Shown: one piece after another, positions 34,079 through 42,276 of the stretch
Layout of the letters: each line of letters starts with the position of its first letter
Position numbering within the stretch: the stretch's first letter is position 1
Assembly (NCBI GenBank): GCA_964563135.1
Contig: CAZLWV010000014.1
Coordinates: forward strand, 13,907 to 77,906
Source of the DNA: JAAYAY01 sp964563135
GTDB lineage: Bacteria > Planctomycetota > Planctomycetia > Pirellulales > Thermoguttaceae
Length of the DNA: 64,000 bases
Direction: 5' to 3'
The notes under the pieces: model-generated
Database searches by the model: none
Seen by the model: only the letters and a program-made list of their open reading frames with translations
Told to the model about the DNA's origin: nothing
Position numbers and translations under genes: made by a program

Positions 34079-35428
34079 TCAGGCGGCCCTGAGCGGAGAC
34101 TGGCGGCTCTTGGGAAAGTCTCCAGCGTAGCGGCGGCACGTCTCGATCAGTTGCGAGCAGCTCAGTCTCCACGTCGGCGCGGTAAACTCAGCGGCCGGGC
34201 GCACGTCGGGCACGTGGCCGAGTCTCTCGCAACGTGCAATCAATTCGGCCAGGGCTTCCGGAGAAGACAGGCCGAAGTAGGCACAAAACTCGCCCCCAAC
34301 CTCCCGGTGAATGGCGGTGTCGCTGGCCAGCACCGGTTTGCCGTGTTGCAGGGCCTCCACGATCGGCAGACCGAACCCTTCCACGATCGAAGGATACACC
34401 AGCGCTCGAGACTCCCGGTAGCAGTAGTCCAGCTCGGTGTCGTTCAGGTCCGCACAGTAGAACAGTCGCCGCCCCGATTCGGCATGGTTCAACAGGCGCC
34501 GGTGCAGTTCCGGCATGCCCTTCGTGAAGCTGCCCACCAGGCAGAGACGCACGTCAAAACCCCGATTCCAGAGCCTTTCGAAGGCATCCACCAGCAGCGG
34601 TTGGTTCTTCCGCCGATCCAGGGCGCCCACCATCAGATACGTGTTGCCCCGCTCGAAAATGCTCTGAACCCAGGGACGCACGGCGCCGCCGGCACGAGCC
34701 GGAATATCAGCGCCCAGCATGAACCAGTGCAACCGCTCCTCCGGCCACGCCGCTTCCGGATGCGACTGGTGCAGATGACTCCGCAGCTCGTCCCTCACGG
34801 TGGCGGAGATAGCCAGGAAGAAGTCCGAATGGTCAGCGGCTCGCTGCAGCCAGCGGCCGAAACGCTCCGCGTGGCGAGGGCCTGCAAACTCCGGATGGGT
34901 CAGGGGAATCAGATCGTAAACCACCGTGCCCACCCGTGCGCCGTTGCGGCGGGCCTTCTCCACGCTCCTCCAGAATGCCTCGGGGCAGCGCCACCAGGGA
35001 TCCAGGATCACGACCACGTCGCCCGCGCCAGGACGAATGTGCGGACGAACACAAGAATCCCACAGGCGGCGCGATGCCGCGGCGATCTGGCGAGGCAGCT
35101 TCCGGACTCCGCCTCGCCCCGGCGGCGGAAACAGCAGACGGCGCAGGCCGGAAGTTCGGCCATGCGTTGCCTCCGTCCGACTTCCCGACCTGGTACCGTC
35201 AAACGCGGCCCGGCAGGCATCTTGCGGCCACCGGGCCTCGGTCCAGCCTCCGCAAGCGTATACGAGCGGCAGAACCGTGCCGCCCTGCTCCGAGACGACG
35301 TCCGGTCCATGATGGACGATGCTGCGCACCACTCGCGGAATCCCTCGCGTCAGGTCGGTCTCCGCGGTGGGCGTACACTCAAACAGGATTCTGAAAGGAG
35401 CTTCGGCAGGCAAGGCAGGTACGCTCAT
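34079..35428 (-). CDS. glycosyltransferase, GT4-type (GT-B fold)
   Basis: A 449-aa protein. The N-terminal half (FRILFECTPTAETDLTRGIP, VGTVVYDLIPLTHPEF, FFLAISATVRDELRSHL) and C-terminal half (NTYLMVGALDRRKNQPLLVD, LCLVGSFTKGMPELHRRLL, VYPSIVEGFGLPIVEALQHG, ASDTAIHREVGG) are typical of GT4 mannosyl/glucosyltransferases. The EX7E-type donor site is EGFGLPIVE. The start at 35428 gives MSVPALPAEAPFRILFE. It is probably involved in surface polysaccharide assembly with the GT9 enzyme just downstream on the same strand. Confidence 0.87.
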   Translation of the reverse strand: MSVPALPAEAPFRILFECTPTAETDLTRGIPRVVRSIVHHGPDVVSEQGGTVLPLVYACGGWTEARWPQDACRAAFDGTRSGSRTEATHGRTSGLRRLLFPPPGRGGVRKLPRQIAAASRRLWDSCVRPHIRPGAGDVVVILDPWWRCPEAFWRSVEKARRNGARVGTVVYDLIPLTHPEFAGPRHAERFGRWLQRAADHSDFFLAISATVRDELRSHLHQSHPEAAWPEERLHWFMLGADIPARAGGAVRPWVQSIFERGNTYLMVGALDRRKNQPLLVDAFERLWNRGFDVRLCLVGSFTKGMPELHRRLLNHAESGRRLFYCADLNDTELDYCYRESRALVYPSIVEGFGLPIVEALQHGKPVLASDTAIHREVGGEFCAYFGLSSPEALAELIARCERLGHVPDVRPAAEFTAPTWRLSCSQLIETCRRYAGDFPKSRQSPLRAA

Positions 35429-35588
35429 CAGGGGCTTCGGTTGCCAGTCAACAGCGGTGAACTGTAACAGATGGCCAGCGGTCCCAAGAAGCCCATTTTC
35501 TTCGACTGGCGAAGATGGGTAGAATGCGGCGTGCCGAAGACAATTCCGAGACTCTCACCGCTGCCGTCACGTGATGCCGAACCCCGGG

Positions 35589-36701
35589 TTACCGAGAGTC
35601 CCGTTGGAGCCGTCCGTGACAATAGATGTCTGACCCGACCTGCTGAATCTGCGGATCGGCAAACGTGAATGCCTGCGGCATCTCGTCGACCCCTTCGCCC
35701 GCGATCGGGCTGCGGGCTGCCGTGCCGCCGATCACCTTGGGGGCAATGAAAACGTGTGCCTCATCGATTTCTCCCGCGTCGAGCAGGCAGCCCGCCAATT
35801 GCCCCCCGCCTTCCACCAGAACATTGGTCATCTGCCGGTTTCCCAGTTCCTGCAGCAACTGCTCCAGACGCCCGTCCCGTGTTTCGGCCTTGCATACCAG
35901 CACCTCGCAGCCCGCACTGGTCAGGCGGCGGCGCTCGGAGGCCGGCGCCTCGGTACCGACCGCCACCAACACGGGCACCTCACGGGCGGTCCGTACCAGT
36001 TGGGAATCGCTCGACAGGGTGGCACGGGTATCGACGACAATCCGTACCGCCGTTCGGGGGCCGGGCGGACGAGCCGTGAGCAAGGGATCGTCGAGCCGGG
36101 CCGTCAGCCGGCCGATCATGATCGCGTCGACCCGCCCGCGAAGCTTGTGCACGATGTCGCGCGACTGCTTGTTCGAAATCCAGCGGCTGAAGCCGGTTTT
36201 CGTGGCCGTCTTGCCGTCGAGCGTCATCGCCCATTTGGCGATGATCCAGGGACGCTTTGCCAACTGAAGGGTAAGATACGGGGCGTTGAGCCGCTGCGCG
36301 GCGGGTTCCAGCAGTCCCATCTCGACCGACACGCCGGCGTCTCTCAACTCGGCGATCCCGCCACCGTCGACCTTCGGAAAAGGATCGCGCTGGGCCACGA
36401 CCACGCGGGCGATCCTCGCCTCGAGAATGGCCTTCGTGCAAGGAGGAGTCTTGCCCTGATGGCAGCAAGGCTCCAGCGTGACATACATCGTGGCTCCCTC
36501 GGCCCGGCGCCCCGCCAGTTTGAGTGCCTCGATCTCCGCATGCGGCCCGCCGAACTGCCGATGCCACCCCTCGCCGATGATCTCGGCCCCCTGAACGATC
36601 ACGCACCCTACCATTGGATTGGGTTCAACGAACCCCTCGCCGTGGGCGGCCAACTCCAGCGCCCGCTGCATGTGCCAGACATCGAGATCATACTGATCCA
36701 T
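35589..36701 (-). CDS. ribD: bifunctional riboflavin deaminase/reductase RibD
   Basis: RibD carries out the second and third steps of riboflavin synthesis: deamination of the pyrimidine ring, then reduction of the ribosyl chain (EC 3.5.4.26 and 1.1.1.193). The 370-aa protein (MDQYDLDVWHMQRALELAAH...) has the zinc deaminase site His54-Ala-Glu56 with Cys79 and Cys88 (LEPCCHQGKTPPC). The reductase half has KWAMTLDGKTATKTGFSRWI, DAIMIGRLTARLDDPLLTAR and NVLVEGGGQLAGCLLDAG. A longer start at 36806 is in frame but unlikely. No other rib gene is adjacent. Confidence 0.95.
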   Translation of the reverse strand: MDQYDLDVWHMQRALELAAHGEGFVEPNPMVGCVIVQGAEIIGEGWHRQFGGPHAEIEALKLAGRRAEGATMYVTLEPCCHQGKTPPCTKAILEARIARVVVAQRDPFPKVDGGGIAELRDAGVSVEMGLLEPAAQRLNAPYLTLQLAKRPWIIAKWAMTLDGKTATKTGFSRWISNKQSRDIVHKLRGRVDAIMIGRLTARLDDPLLTARPPGPRTAVRIVVDTRATLSSDSQLVRTAREVPVLVAVGTEAPASERRRLTSAGCEVLVCKAETRDGRLEQLLQELGNRQMTNVLVEGGGQLAGCLLDAGEIDEAHVFIAPKVIGGTAARSPIAGEGVDEMPQAFTFADPQIQQVGSDIYCHGRLQRDSR

Positions 36702-36876
36702 CAACCGACTCCTTGAACCCTGCACGCCAGGCGGGCCGTCTTCCGAGAATCGTGCGTGTCGGGGCCGCCCCGCCAAGCCTATTATCGGCGAATTCTCGTC
36801 CGCCAACTAGCCGACTCGGCCACGAACTGCTGCCTGTGAAATGACCTGCCGCTTCGCCGGCTCGATCGGCGAGAGG

Positions 36877-37644
36877 TCACACCTCGTGGACTTCCGAAAC
36901 CTCGTAGCGGCTGGCGACGTGAATGGGAAGGCGATCGCCAAGAATCCGGCGATGGCAGGCAATCGCCAACGCCGGGGTGTTGTTCTCCTGGGAGAGGTGG
37001 CCCAGGCAGAGCCAGCGGAGCCGGCCGTTGGTCGACACGGAAACCAGCGTGGCGGCCTCCTCGTTGGACAGGTGTCCGCCGGGGCCGCGGATCCGCCGCT
37101 TGAGCTCCGCCGGATACCATCCCGAGGCCAGCATCCGCGGGTCATAGTTGCTCTCCAGCAGCATTGCGTCCAGCGAGCCCAGCAGTTCCGGTAGCCCCCG
37201 AAAGATGTGCCCCAGGTCGGTCAGAATGCCCAGCCGCTGCTCTCCGTCGTCCACGACGAATGCCACTCCATCAACCCCGTCGTGGGGTGTGGGAATGGTC
37301 TCGACCGTCACGTGCCCGAACCGCAGCGTTGACCCGGCGTTGAAATACTCGATCTGCTGGAGCTTGCCCAGCGAACTCCGCCTTCCAGCCTGGAGCAGCG
37401 TCCGGGGCGTCACGTAGACCGGGAGCCCGAACTTCCGCTGAAAAACTCCCAGCGACTTGCAGTGGTCCGAGTGGTCGTGGGAGATGATCACCGCCTGGAC
37501 GCCGCGAATGTCCCGCCCGTGCCTGGCCAGCCGCGTCTCGGCCTGAATGCCGCTGATACCGGCGTCCAGCAGCAGACGCACATCCCCCGATTCTACGTAG
37601 ATGCAGTTTCCGTTACTGCCGGATTGAAGCGAGATCGTGCGCAT
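36877..37644 (-). CDS. MBL-fold metallo-hydrolase (YycJ/WalJ-like)
   Basis: A 255-aa cytoplasmic protein. It has the metallo-beta-lactamase HxHxDH site as SHDHSDH (His56, His58, Asp60, His61), an N-terminal beta pattern LQSGSNGNCIYVESGDVRLL, LTDLGHIFRGLPELLGSLDA and LLESNYDPRMLASGWYPAEL (the typical ESNYD of the YycJ/WalJ group), and GHLSQENNTP. Relatives are nucleases or hydrolases linked to DNA replication and cell-wall homeostasis. The exact substrate here is unknown. Confidence 0.9.
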   Translation of the reverse strand: MRTISLQSGSNGNCIYVESGDVRLLLDAGISGIQAETRLARHGRDIRGVQAVIISHDHSDHCKSLGVFQRKFGLPVYVTPRTLLQAGRRSSLGKLQQIEYFNAGSTLRFGHVTVETIPTPHDGVDGVAFVVDDGEQRLGILTDLGHIFRGLPELLGSLDAMLLESNYDPRMLASGWYPAELKRRIRGPGGHLSNEEAATLVSVSTNGRLRWLCLGHLSQENNTPALAIACHRRILGDRLPIHVASRYEVSEVHEV

Positions 37645-37928
37645 CGCTGCATTCTAGCGGAAGCCCCTGGGAGCGCGAAGCTGATCATCAGAAGCCGCCT
37701 CCCGGCCAGATGGCCGGATGGCCATCCTCGCGGGGAGCACCATCATGACGGGCTCGATGATCTTGGCCTGCCATTCTCAGAAACCTGCTCGAGATTGGAC
37801 CCGCCGTGGTGGAGGAGCATTGCCGGCGCCCGCAGAGTCCATGCGCGACGACGCCCGCCGCAAGCCCGGCTTTCTGTGGCCTCCCCCGCCGCTCGGCCGC
37901 AAGCATCCTCCATGCCGACACCAACAGG
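37645..37928. other. intergenic region, nothing recognised
   Basis: A spacer between two minus-strand genes. A long plus-strand frame runs through it (37462-38142), but it is a shadow of both neighbours and has no homology-like content. Confidence 0.35.
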
Positions 37929-38240
37929 TTATCGGCGCCCGATCGACAGCAGTTCCTCGAGCCTGTCTTGCGCCGCGCCGGCCGTGGCGGAACTGGCCCG
38001 GGCCTGCGTGAGCGATTCATGGAGTGAGATCAGGCTGTCGCCGATCTCCGCGCTCATCGATTGCACGGCTGGACTCTCGGAATCCGAAGAAGGTCTGTCG
38101 CCCGACGAGTTGGCCGAGAAGAACTCGACCGGTGAGGTATAGAGCGGTTGGGCGAGACTCTGAGCGGCCACGGCCAGTTGCTGGTGGGCTGCCGTCATCC
38201 CGGCCAGCGCCGACTGAAATGCCGTTGAGCGAATGACCAT
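37929..38240 (-). CDS. small hypothetical protein with rod-like N-terminal helix
   Basis: A 103-aa protein. The N-terminus TAFQSALAGMTAAHQQLAVA followed by AQSLAQP looks like the N-terminal helix of flagellar rod/hook proteins (ALSGMxAxQxxLDVxAxNxAN), with the Asn residues replaced. The middle is Ser-rich (SANSSGDRPSSDSESPAVQS), and the C-terminus is a second amphipathic helix. Flagellar rod proteins use paired terminal helices in this way, so it may be a divergent rod or axial protein. That is an inference; no flagellar gene is nearby. Confidence 0.55.
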   Translation of the reverse strand: MVIRSTAFQSALAGMTAAHQQLAVAAQSLAQPLYTSPVEFFSANSSGDRPSSDSESPAVQSMSAEIGDSLISLHESLTQARASSATAGAAQDRLEELLSIGRR

Positions 38241-38364
38241 GGTCTCGCCCTCCTCCTCAATCTCAAGTATAGATCACAATCTGCCCGGAAGACGCTGAAA
38301 TAGTGAAGCAGATACACCAGTCCCGCACCCGCTTCCCGCCGGCCGGGGCAAGGGAGCCCTTTCC

Positions 38365-38393
38365 TTGCATACCGCCGACCGCTCGATTACTAT
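38365..38393 (+). promoter_or_regulatory. promoter-like element upstream of the EEP-family gene
   Basis: TTGCAT (38365-38370) and TACTAT (38388-38393) have 17-nt spacing. It would give a leader of about 145 nt before the ATG at 38543. The rest of the 300-bp divergent spacer (38241-38542) shows nothing else. Confidence 0.4.
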
Positions 38394-38542
38394 CACAGTA
38401 TCCCCTGCCCAGTGCGGCGAACCTCGAAGATCGCGGGCTCTTTCCCAGGCACTCGCCACCAGCGGGAGCCCGGTTCCCAGGCAAGGCAACGCACCGGATT
38501 GTTCCCCGATCGATTGCGGAACCAGTAGAAGAAGGAAATCCC

Positions 38543-39415
38543 ATGTATCTCAGTGCCATCGTGCTGGTAGCAGCAACCACGATCCTGGCCGAAGAAACCA
38601 AGGAAACATCGCCCCCCTTCCAGGTCAAAGTGCTGAGCTTCAACATCCGCTACGGCACCGCCAACGACGGCGACAACGCCTGGCCCCACCGGCAGGAGAT
38701 GGTTTGCGATGTGATCCGCAGTGAAGCAGCCGACTTCTGCGGGCTCCAGGAAGCGCTCCGATTCCAGATCGATGCGATTCGCCAGCATGTCCCGGAGTAC
38801 GCGGAGCACGGTTGCGGCCGGACCGACGGCAAGACGGAAGGCGAATACTCGGTCATCCTCTTCCGGAAAGACCGCTGGCAGTTCGATCGCGGCCAGACCG
38901 TCTGGCTCTCCGACACCCCCACCCAGCCGGGCTCCAAAACCTGGGGCAACGACATCCCGCGGATTGTTACCTGGGGCCGGTTTGTCGAGAAAACGACCGG
39001 ACGGGCGATCTTCGTGCTCAACACCCATTTCGATCACCGTTCCCAGCCCTCGCGGGAAAAGAGCGCCGAGTTCACTGCCAGGCTCATCGCCAAGTCTGTC
39101 GGCGATGCCCCGCTGGTCCTCACCGGCGATTTCAATGCCGGCGAGCAGAATCCGGCCATCCAGCGGCTCAAGCAGCATGTGGGAGAAGACGCCGTCGGCC
39201 TGGTCGATTCCTTCCGCGCCGTCCATCCCGACGAAAAGACCGTCGGCACCTTCAACGCTTTCGAAGGCCGCACCGACGGCGACAAGATCGACTACATCTT
39301 CACCTCGCGTGCCGCCCGAGTCGTGTCGGCCGACATCCTTCGTACCAGCCGCGATTCTCGCTACCCTTCGGACCATTTCCCGATCAATGCGGTCCTCGAG
39401 TTCCCCTCGAAGTAA
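38543..39415 (+). CDS. endonuclease/exonuclease/phosphatase family protein
   Basis: A 290-aa exported protein. AAGGA precedes the ATG, and the N-terminus MYLSAIVLVAATTILAEETK is a short signal peptide. EEP signatures are VKVLSFNIRYGTANDGDNAW, FCGLQEALRFQIDAI, VLNTHFDHRSQPSREKSAEF, LVLTGDFNAGEQNPAIQRL, GDKIDYIFTS and SRYPSDHFPINAVL (the catalytic SDHFP). Exported EEP proteins of this type probably hydrolyse phosphodiesters or phospholipids outside the cytoplasm; the substrate is unknown. A longer in-frame start at 38303 has no signal peptide. Confidence 0.9.
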   Translation: MYLSAIVLVAATTILAEETKETSPPFQVKVLSFNIRYGTANDGDNAWPHRQEMVCDVIRSEAADFCGLQEALRFQIDAIRQHVPEYAEHGCGRTDGKTEGEYSVILFRKDRWQFDRGQTVWLSDTPTQPGSKTWGNDIPRIVTWGRFVEKTTGRAIFVLNTHFDHRSQPSREKSAEFTARLIAKSVGDAPLVLTGDFNAGEQNPAIQRLKQHVGEDAVGLVDSFRAVHPDEKTVGTFNAFEGRTDGDKIDYIFTSRAARVVSADILRTSRDSRYPSDHFPINAVLEFPSK

Positions 39416-39502
39416 CGGCGAGAATGGCAACCGGGATTCCGCAGCGCCAGCGCCATCTCTGCCCCGGACCGCCACTGCCCCGGTCGCTCCGGCAGCCTGC
39501 CC

Positions 39503-40963
39503 TCAGGGCCCCATCCGCGACGCCGCAATCCCTCCATCGATCTCCGCCAGCCTCTCGACAACTTCCCCCATCGTGGCCCGCCGGGTCGCGTCGCGAGCAA
39601 GCATGGCCAGGAGCAGGTCCTGATAGGGTTTCTCCACCTGGAAAGCCAGCTCCGGACCGAGGTCCCGGTTCTGCAGCACCTGCAGCGTCTCCACGATCGA
39701 CTGCTCGGCGAGGGCCGGCCGGCCGCTGAACAACTCGAAGAACAGGAGCCCGAGCGAGTAGACGTCGCTTGCCAGGGTGGCCGGCAGGGCGCTGGCCTGC
39801 TCGGGCGACATGTAGGCGGGAGTCCCCCGGATTGTGGACCTCGCCCCCGGAGCCACGAAATCGACGGTCGCGTCCAGCCTTTCCGTCTCCGCTCCGGGCC
39901 CCGCCTTCCCGCCCGCCGCGTCCTTCGCCTGGCCGCCATCCCCGGCGCGGCTAGCCGCCGTGGCCAGCCCGAAATCAACGATCTTGGCCACGCCCCGGCC
40001 GGTTACGATCACGTTGGCCGGCTTGAGATCGCCGTGAACGATCCCGCACTCGTGCGCGTCGGCCAGCCCGGCCGCAATCTGCCGGGCAAGTGCCAGGGCG
40101 CTTCCTTGCTCGAGTCCCTTCTCGATCAACTGGGAAAGCGGAACCCCGTCGAGGTATTCCATGGCGATCAGGGGCAGCCCGTCTTCTTCGTCCACCGAGT
40201 AAATGGTGCACACGTTCGGCGAGGCAAGGCGGGCGGCGGCCCTCGCCTCGGCCAGAACAGTCTGGCGGGACTCGAACACGTTTCGCTTGAGCACCTTCAA
40301 CGCCACCATCCGCTCCAGCCGCAGGTCCCAGGCGGCAAACACGCTGCCGAACGACCCCGAACCGACTGCTCGGCGGATCCGGTAACGGCCCACGCTCCGA
40401 CCGGGTCGAAGGGCCGTTTCCGGATTGAGATTGCCGTCGGCCGAAGTCCAGTTGGCCGGGCACAACCCGCCCGACTGCAGGGCATCGAGCACCCGCAAGA
40501 CCACATCAGGCCGCCGCCCGACGCTCAGGTTGTGCTTGACCGAATACTGCAGAATCCCCTGGGGATCGACGAGAAACAGCCCCCGCGCGGAGATCTCCTT
40601 CTCTTCGACCCACACTCCATACGCCCGTGCGACCTGGCCGCCGGTGTCGGAGGCCAGCGGAAACCGCAACCGTCCCAGCCCGCCTTCGCTCGGCGGCGTG
40701 TTCAGCCACTCACGATGCAGTTCGATCGTGTCGACGCTGATGCCCAGCAGTTCGCACTTCCGGGCCACAAAATCGGCAAGCTGGGCACTGAACGCCGTCA
40801 GCTCGGTCGGGCAGACAAACGAGAAATCCCGCGGGTAGAAGATGAGGGCCAGCCAGCGCCCCGCAAATCCCCGGAGCGTGGCCCGCCCGACATCCGTGTG
40901 CTCGGCACTCACACAAGGAAGCGAAAACCCTGGCGCCGGTCTTCCAACTTCGCACACAGACAT
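39503..40963 (-). CDS. peroxiredoxin fused to a Ser/Thr protein kinase
   Basis: A 486-aa single frame. Residues 1-185 are a 2-Cys peroxiredoxin of AhpC/Prx type: YPRDFSFVCPTEL with peroxidatic Cys51, FPLASDTGGQVARAYGVW, RGLFLVDPQGILQYS and GGLCPANW with resolving Cys168. Residues about 193-475 are a Hanks-type kinase: glycine loop VGSGSFGSVFAAWD, Lys223 in MVALKVLK, Glu239, HGDLKPANVIV with Asp312, DFG at 330-332, and GTPAYMSPEQASALP. The usual HRD arginine is glycine (HGD). No transmembrane segment is seen, so it should be cytoplasmic. It starts 8 nt after the ACT-like gene, in the same operon. The obvious idea is peroxide sensing that sets kinase activity. This is inferred, not shown. Confidence 0.9.
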   Translation of the reverse strand: MSVCEVGRPAPGFSLPCVSAEHTDVGRATLRGFAGRWLALIFYPRDFSFVCPTELTAFSAQLADFVARKCELLGISVDTIELHREWLNTPPSEGGLGRLRFPLASDTGGQVARAYGVWVEEKEISARGLFLVDPQGILQYSVKHNLSVGRRPDVVLRVLDALQSGGLCPANWTSADGNLNPETALRPGRSVGRYRIRRAVGSGSFGSVFAAWDLRLERMVALKVLKRNVFESRQTVLAEARAAARLASPNVCTIYSVDEEDGLPLIAMEYLDGVPLSQLIEKGLEQGSALALARQIAAGLADAHECGIVHGDLKPANVIVTGRGVAKIVDFGLATAASRAGDGGQAKDAAGGKAGPGAETERLDATVDFVAPGARSTIRGTPAYMSPEQASALPATLASDVYSLGLLFFELFSGRPALAEQSIVETLQVLQNRDLGPELAFQVEKPYQDLLLAMLARDATRRATMGEVVERLAEIDGGIAASRMGP

Positions 40964-40971
40964 CTCTTCAG

Positions 40972-41409
40972 CTACTTCTCCAGCCTCTTGGCCGCCTTCT
41001 TGACCAGCGCCGATGCCTGCTTCGCGTCCCCTTCGTCATCAAACCCCATGATCGCCGAGAATTGCTCGCCGATCACCTGGGCCACCAGGAATGTGATGTT
41101 GATGCCCGCCTCCCCAACAGCTTGGGCGATGGCGTGCCCCAGTCCGGGCTTGTTGTCCCCCTGCACCACGATCGCCGCAATGCCGGCCGCCTTCAGCCCG
41201 GCCTTGCCCGCCGCCGCCATCGACTTCTTGCCCGAGACGGGGCAGACCTCGATAATGGCCGTGTCGCCGGCACCGTGGTAGTGGTAGCCCATCACGACCT
41301 GCAGATCGGCCCCCGCTTCCGCCAACGGGGCGAGCACCCCGCTCAGCACTGCTGGCTTGTTCGCGACCTGAGTCCGCCACAAAGTGACCTTCTTGATGGA
41401 AACAGCCAT
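40972..41409 (-). CDS. tandem ACT-like small protein
   Basis: A 145-aa protein from an ATG preceded by GAGGTG. Two repeats share one pattern: KKVTLWRTQVANKPAVLSGV (residues 6-25) and VVQGDNKPGLGHAIAQAVGE (about 80-100). Each is the start of an ACT-like regulatory fold, with NKPAVL/NKPGLG marking the ligand loop. ACT pairs bind small ligands, often amino acids. The stop lies 8 nt before the start of the peroxiredoxin-kinase, so they are very likely cotranscribed and may form one sensing unit. No catalytic residues are seen. Confidence 0.7.
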   Translation of the reverse strand: MAVSIKKVTLWRTQVANKPAVLSGVLAPLAEAGADLQVVMGYHYHGAGDTAIIEVCPVSGKKSMAAAGKAGLKAAGIAAIVVQGDNKPGLGHAIAQAVGEAGINITFLVAQVIGEQFSAIMGFDDEGDAKQASALVKKAAKRLEK

Positions 41410-41679
41410 GGCACACCTCGCTTGACTGGAGTTGGTGAGGATATTGTCAACACGAACCGACTCGTAACGGAACGGACGTATCGCAAAAGCCTTTGGCCGA
41501 GACGATCCCCAGGGGCCGCGCTCCTGCTCCCACCCGCCTGCCGCGGTCGGTCGTGCCGCATCCTGATCCCTGCAGCAGGGATCGATGGACCGACCAATTA
41601 CGATCATCCCGGCGGAAAGGCTTCCGCTATTCTCCCGGACGCCGGCTGCGCTGGCCCAAAGGGCGCCGTCAGGATAGAG

Positions 41680-41895
41680 CGATCATGCGTCGAAAGTCAA
41701 GTACTTGCCGATGCTCTGCCTTCGGAGGAACAGGGACCGCGGCATATGCAGAACTTCATCGATTGCGTCCGCAGCCGGAAACGGGAAGACCTTCACGCCG
41801 AGATCCTCGAAGGGCATCCGTCCGCCCTGCTGGTCCACCTGGGCAATATCTCCTACCGGCTTGGCGAAGATCTGCCCTTCAACCGGCTGGCGCAG
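41680..41895 (+). pseudogene. C-terminal fragment of a Gfo/Idh/MocA oxidoreductase
   Basis: One frame reads SEEQGPRHMQNFIDCVRSRK then REDLHAEILEGHPSALLVHL and GNISYRLGEDLPFNR. This is the end of planctomycete Gfo/Idh/MocA sugar dehydrogenases (HMQNFLDCVRSRKxP...HxSxxxCHLGNISYRLGR). The NAD-binding N-terminal two thirds are absent and no start is available, so this is a gene remnant. After DLPFNR the frame leaves the family. A different dehydrogenase tail follows at 41909. Confidence 0.7.
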
Positions 41896-41908
41896 GCCCG
41901 TGATCCAC

Positions 41909-42010
41909 AAGACTCTGCCCATCGCCCAGGCGGAAGCGGCCCACGCGATCCTCCAGCGCCGGGACAACATCGGCAAAGTCGTGCTGGCGGTCAAGAGGAA
42001 TGGACTATGA
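41909..42010 (+). pseudogene. C-terminal tail of a quinone-oxidoreductase-like (MDR) dehydrogenase
   Basis: In another frame, KTLPIAQAEAAHAILQRRDN is followed by IGKVVLAVKRNGL and a stop at 42008-42010. The pattern LPIAQAxEAHxxLxxxxNIGKVVL is the C-terminal signature of NADPH:quinone oxidoreductases and other zinc-type medium-chain dehydrogenases. Nothing upstream belongs to that family: it is an orphan tail of about 34 codons, abutting the Gfo/Idh fragment. Confidence 0.6.
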
Positions 42011-42276
42011 CCAGTCGCCTGGCCGATTCGTCGAACCTCCAAGTCGTTCGTCCCTGACGGGCCGCCGTTTGCGGTTTTCCGGTCGACGAAGAACCGGTCT
42101 GGCGGTGGACGCGGTCTGCCGGTGATGTCTGCTCCATGCTGCGCAGCCATCGCCGTCTCCAGCATGGTCATCGATGTACCATAATGGGTGGTGTTATCTC
42201 TTCGCCAGGCCCGAAACAAACGGCCGGTGCAGGGGTTCCATCACCAGTGTGGCTCTTCTCGGCGGTGGAGGCAGTC

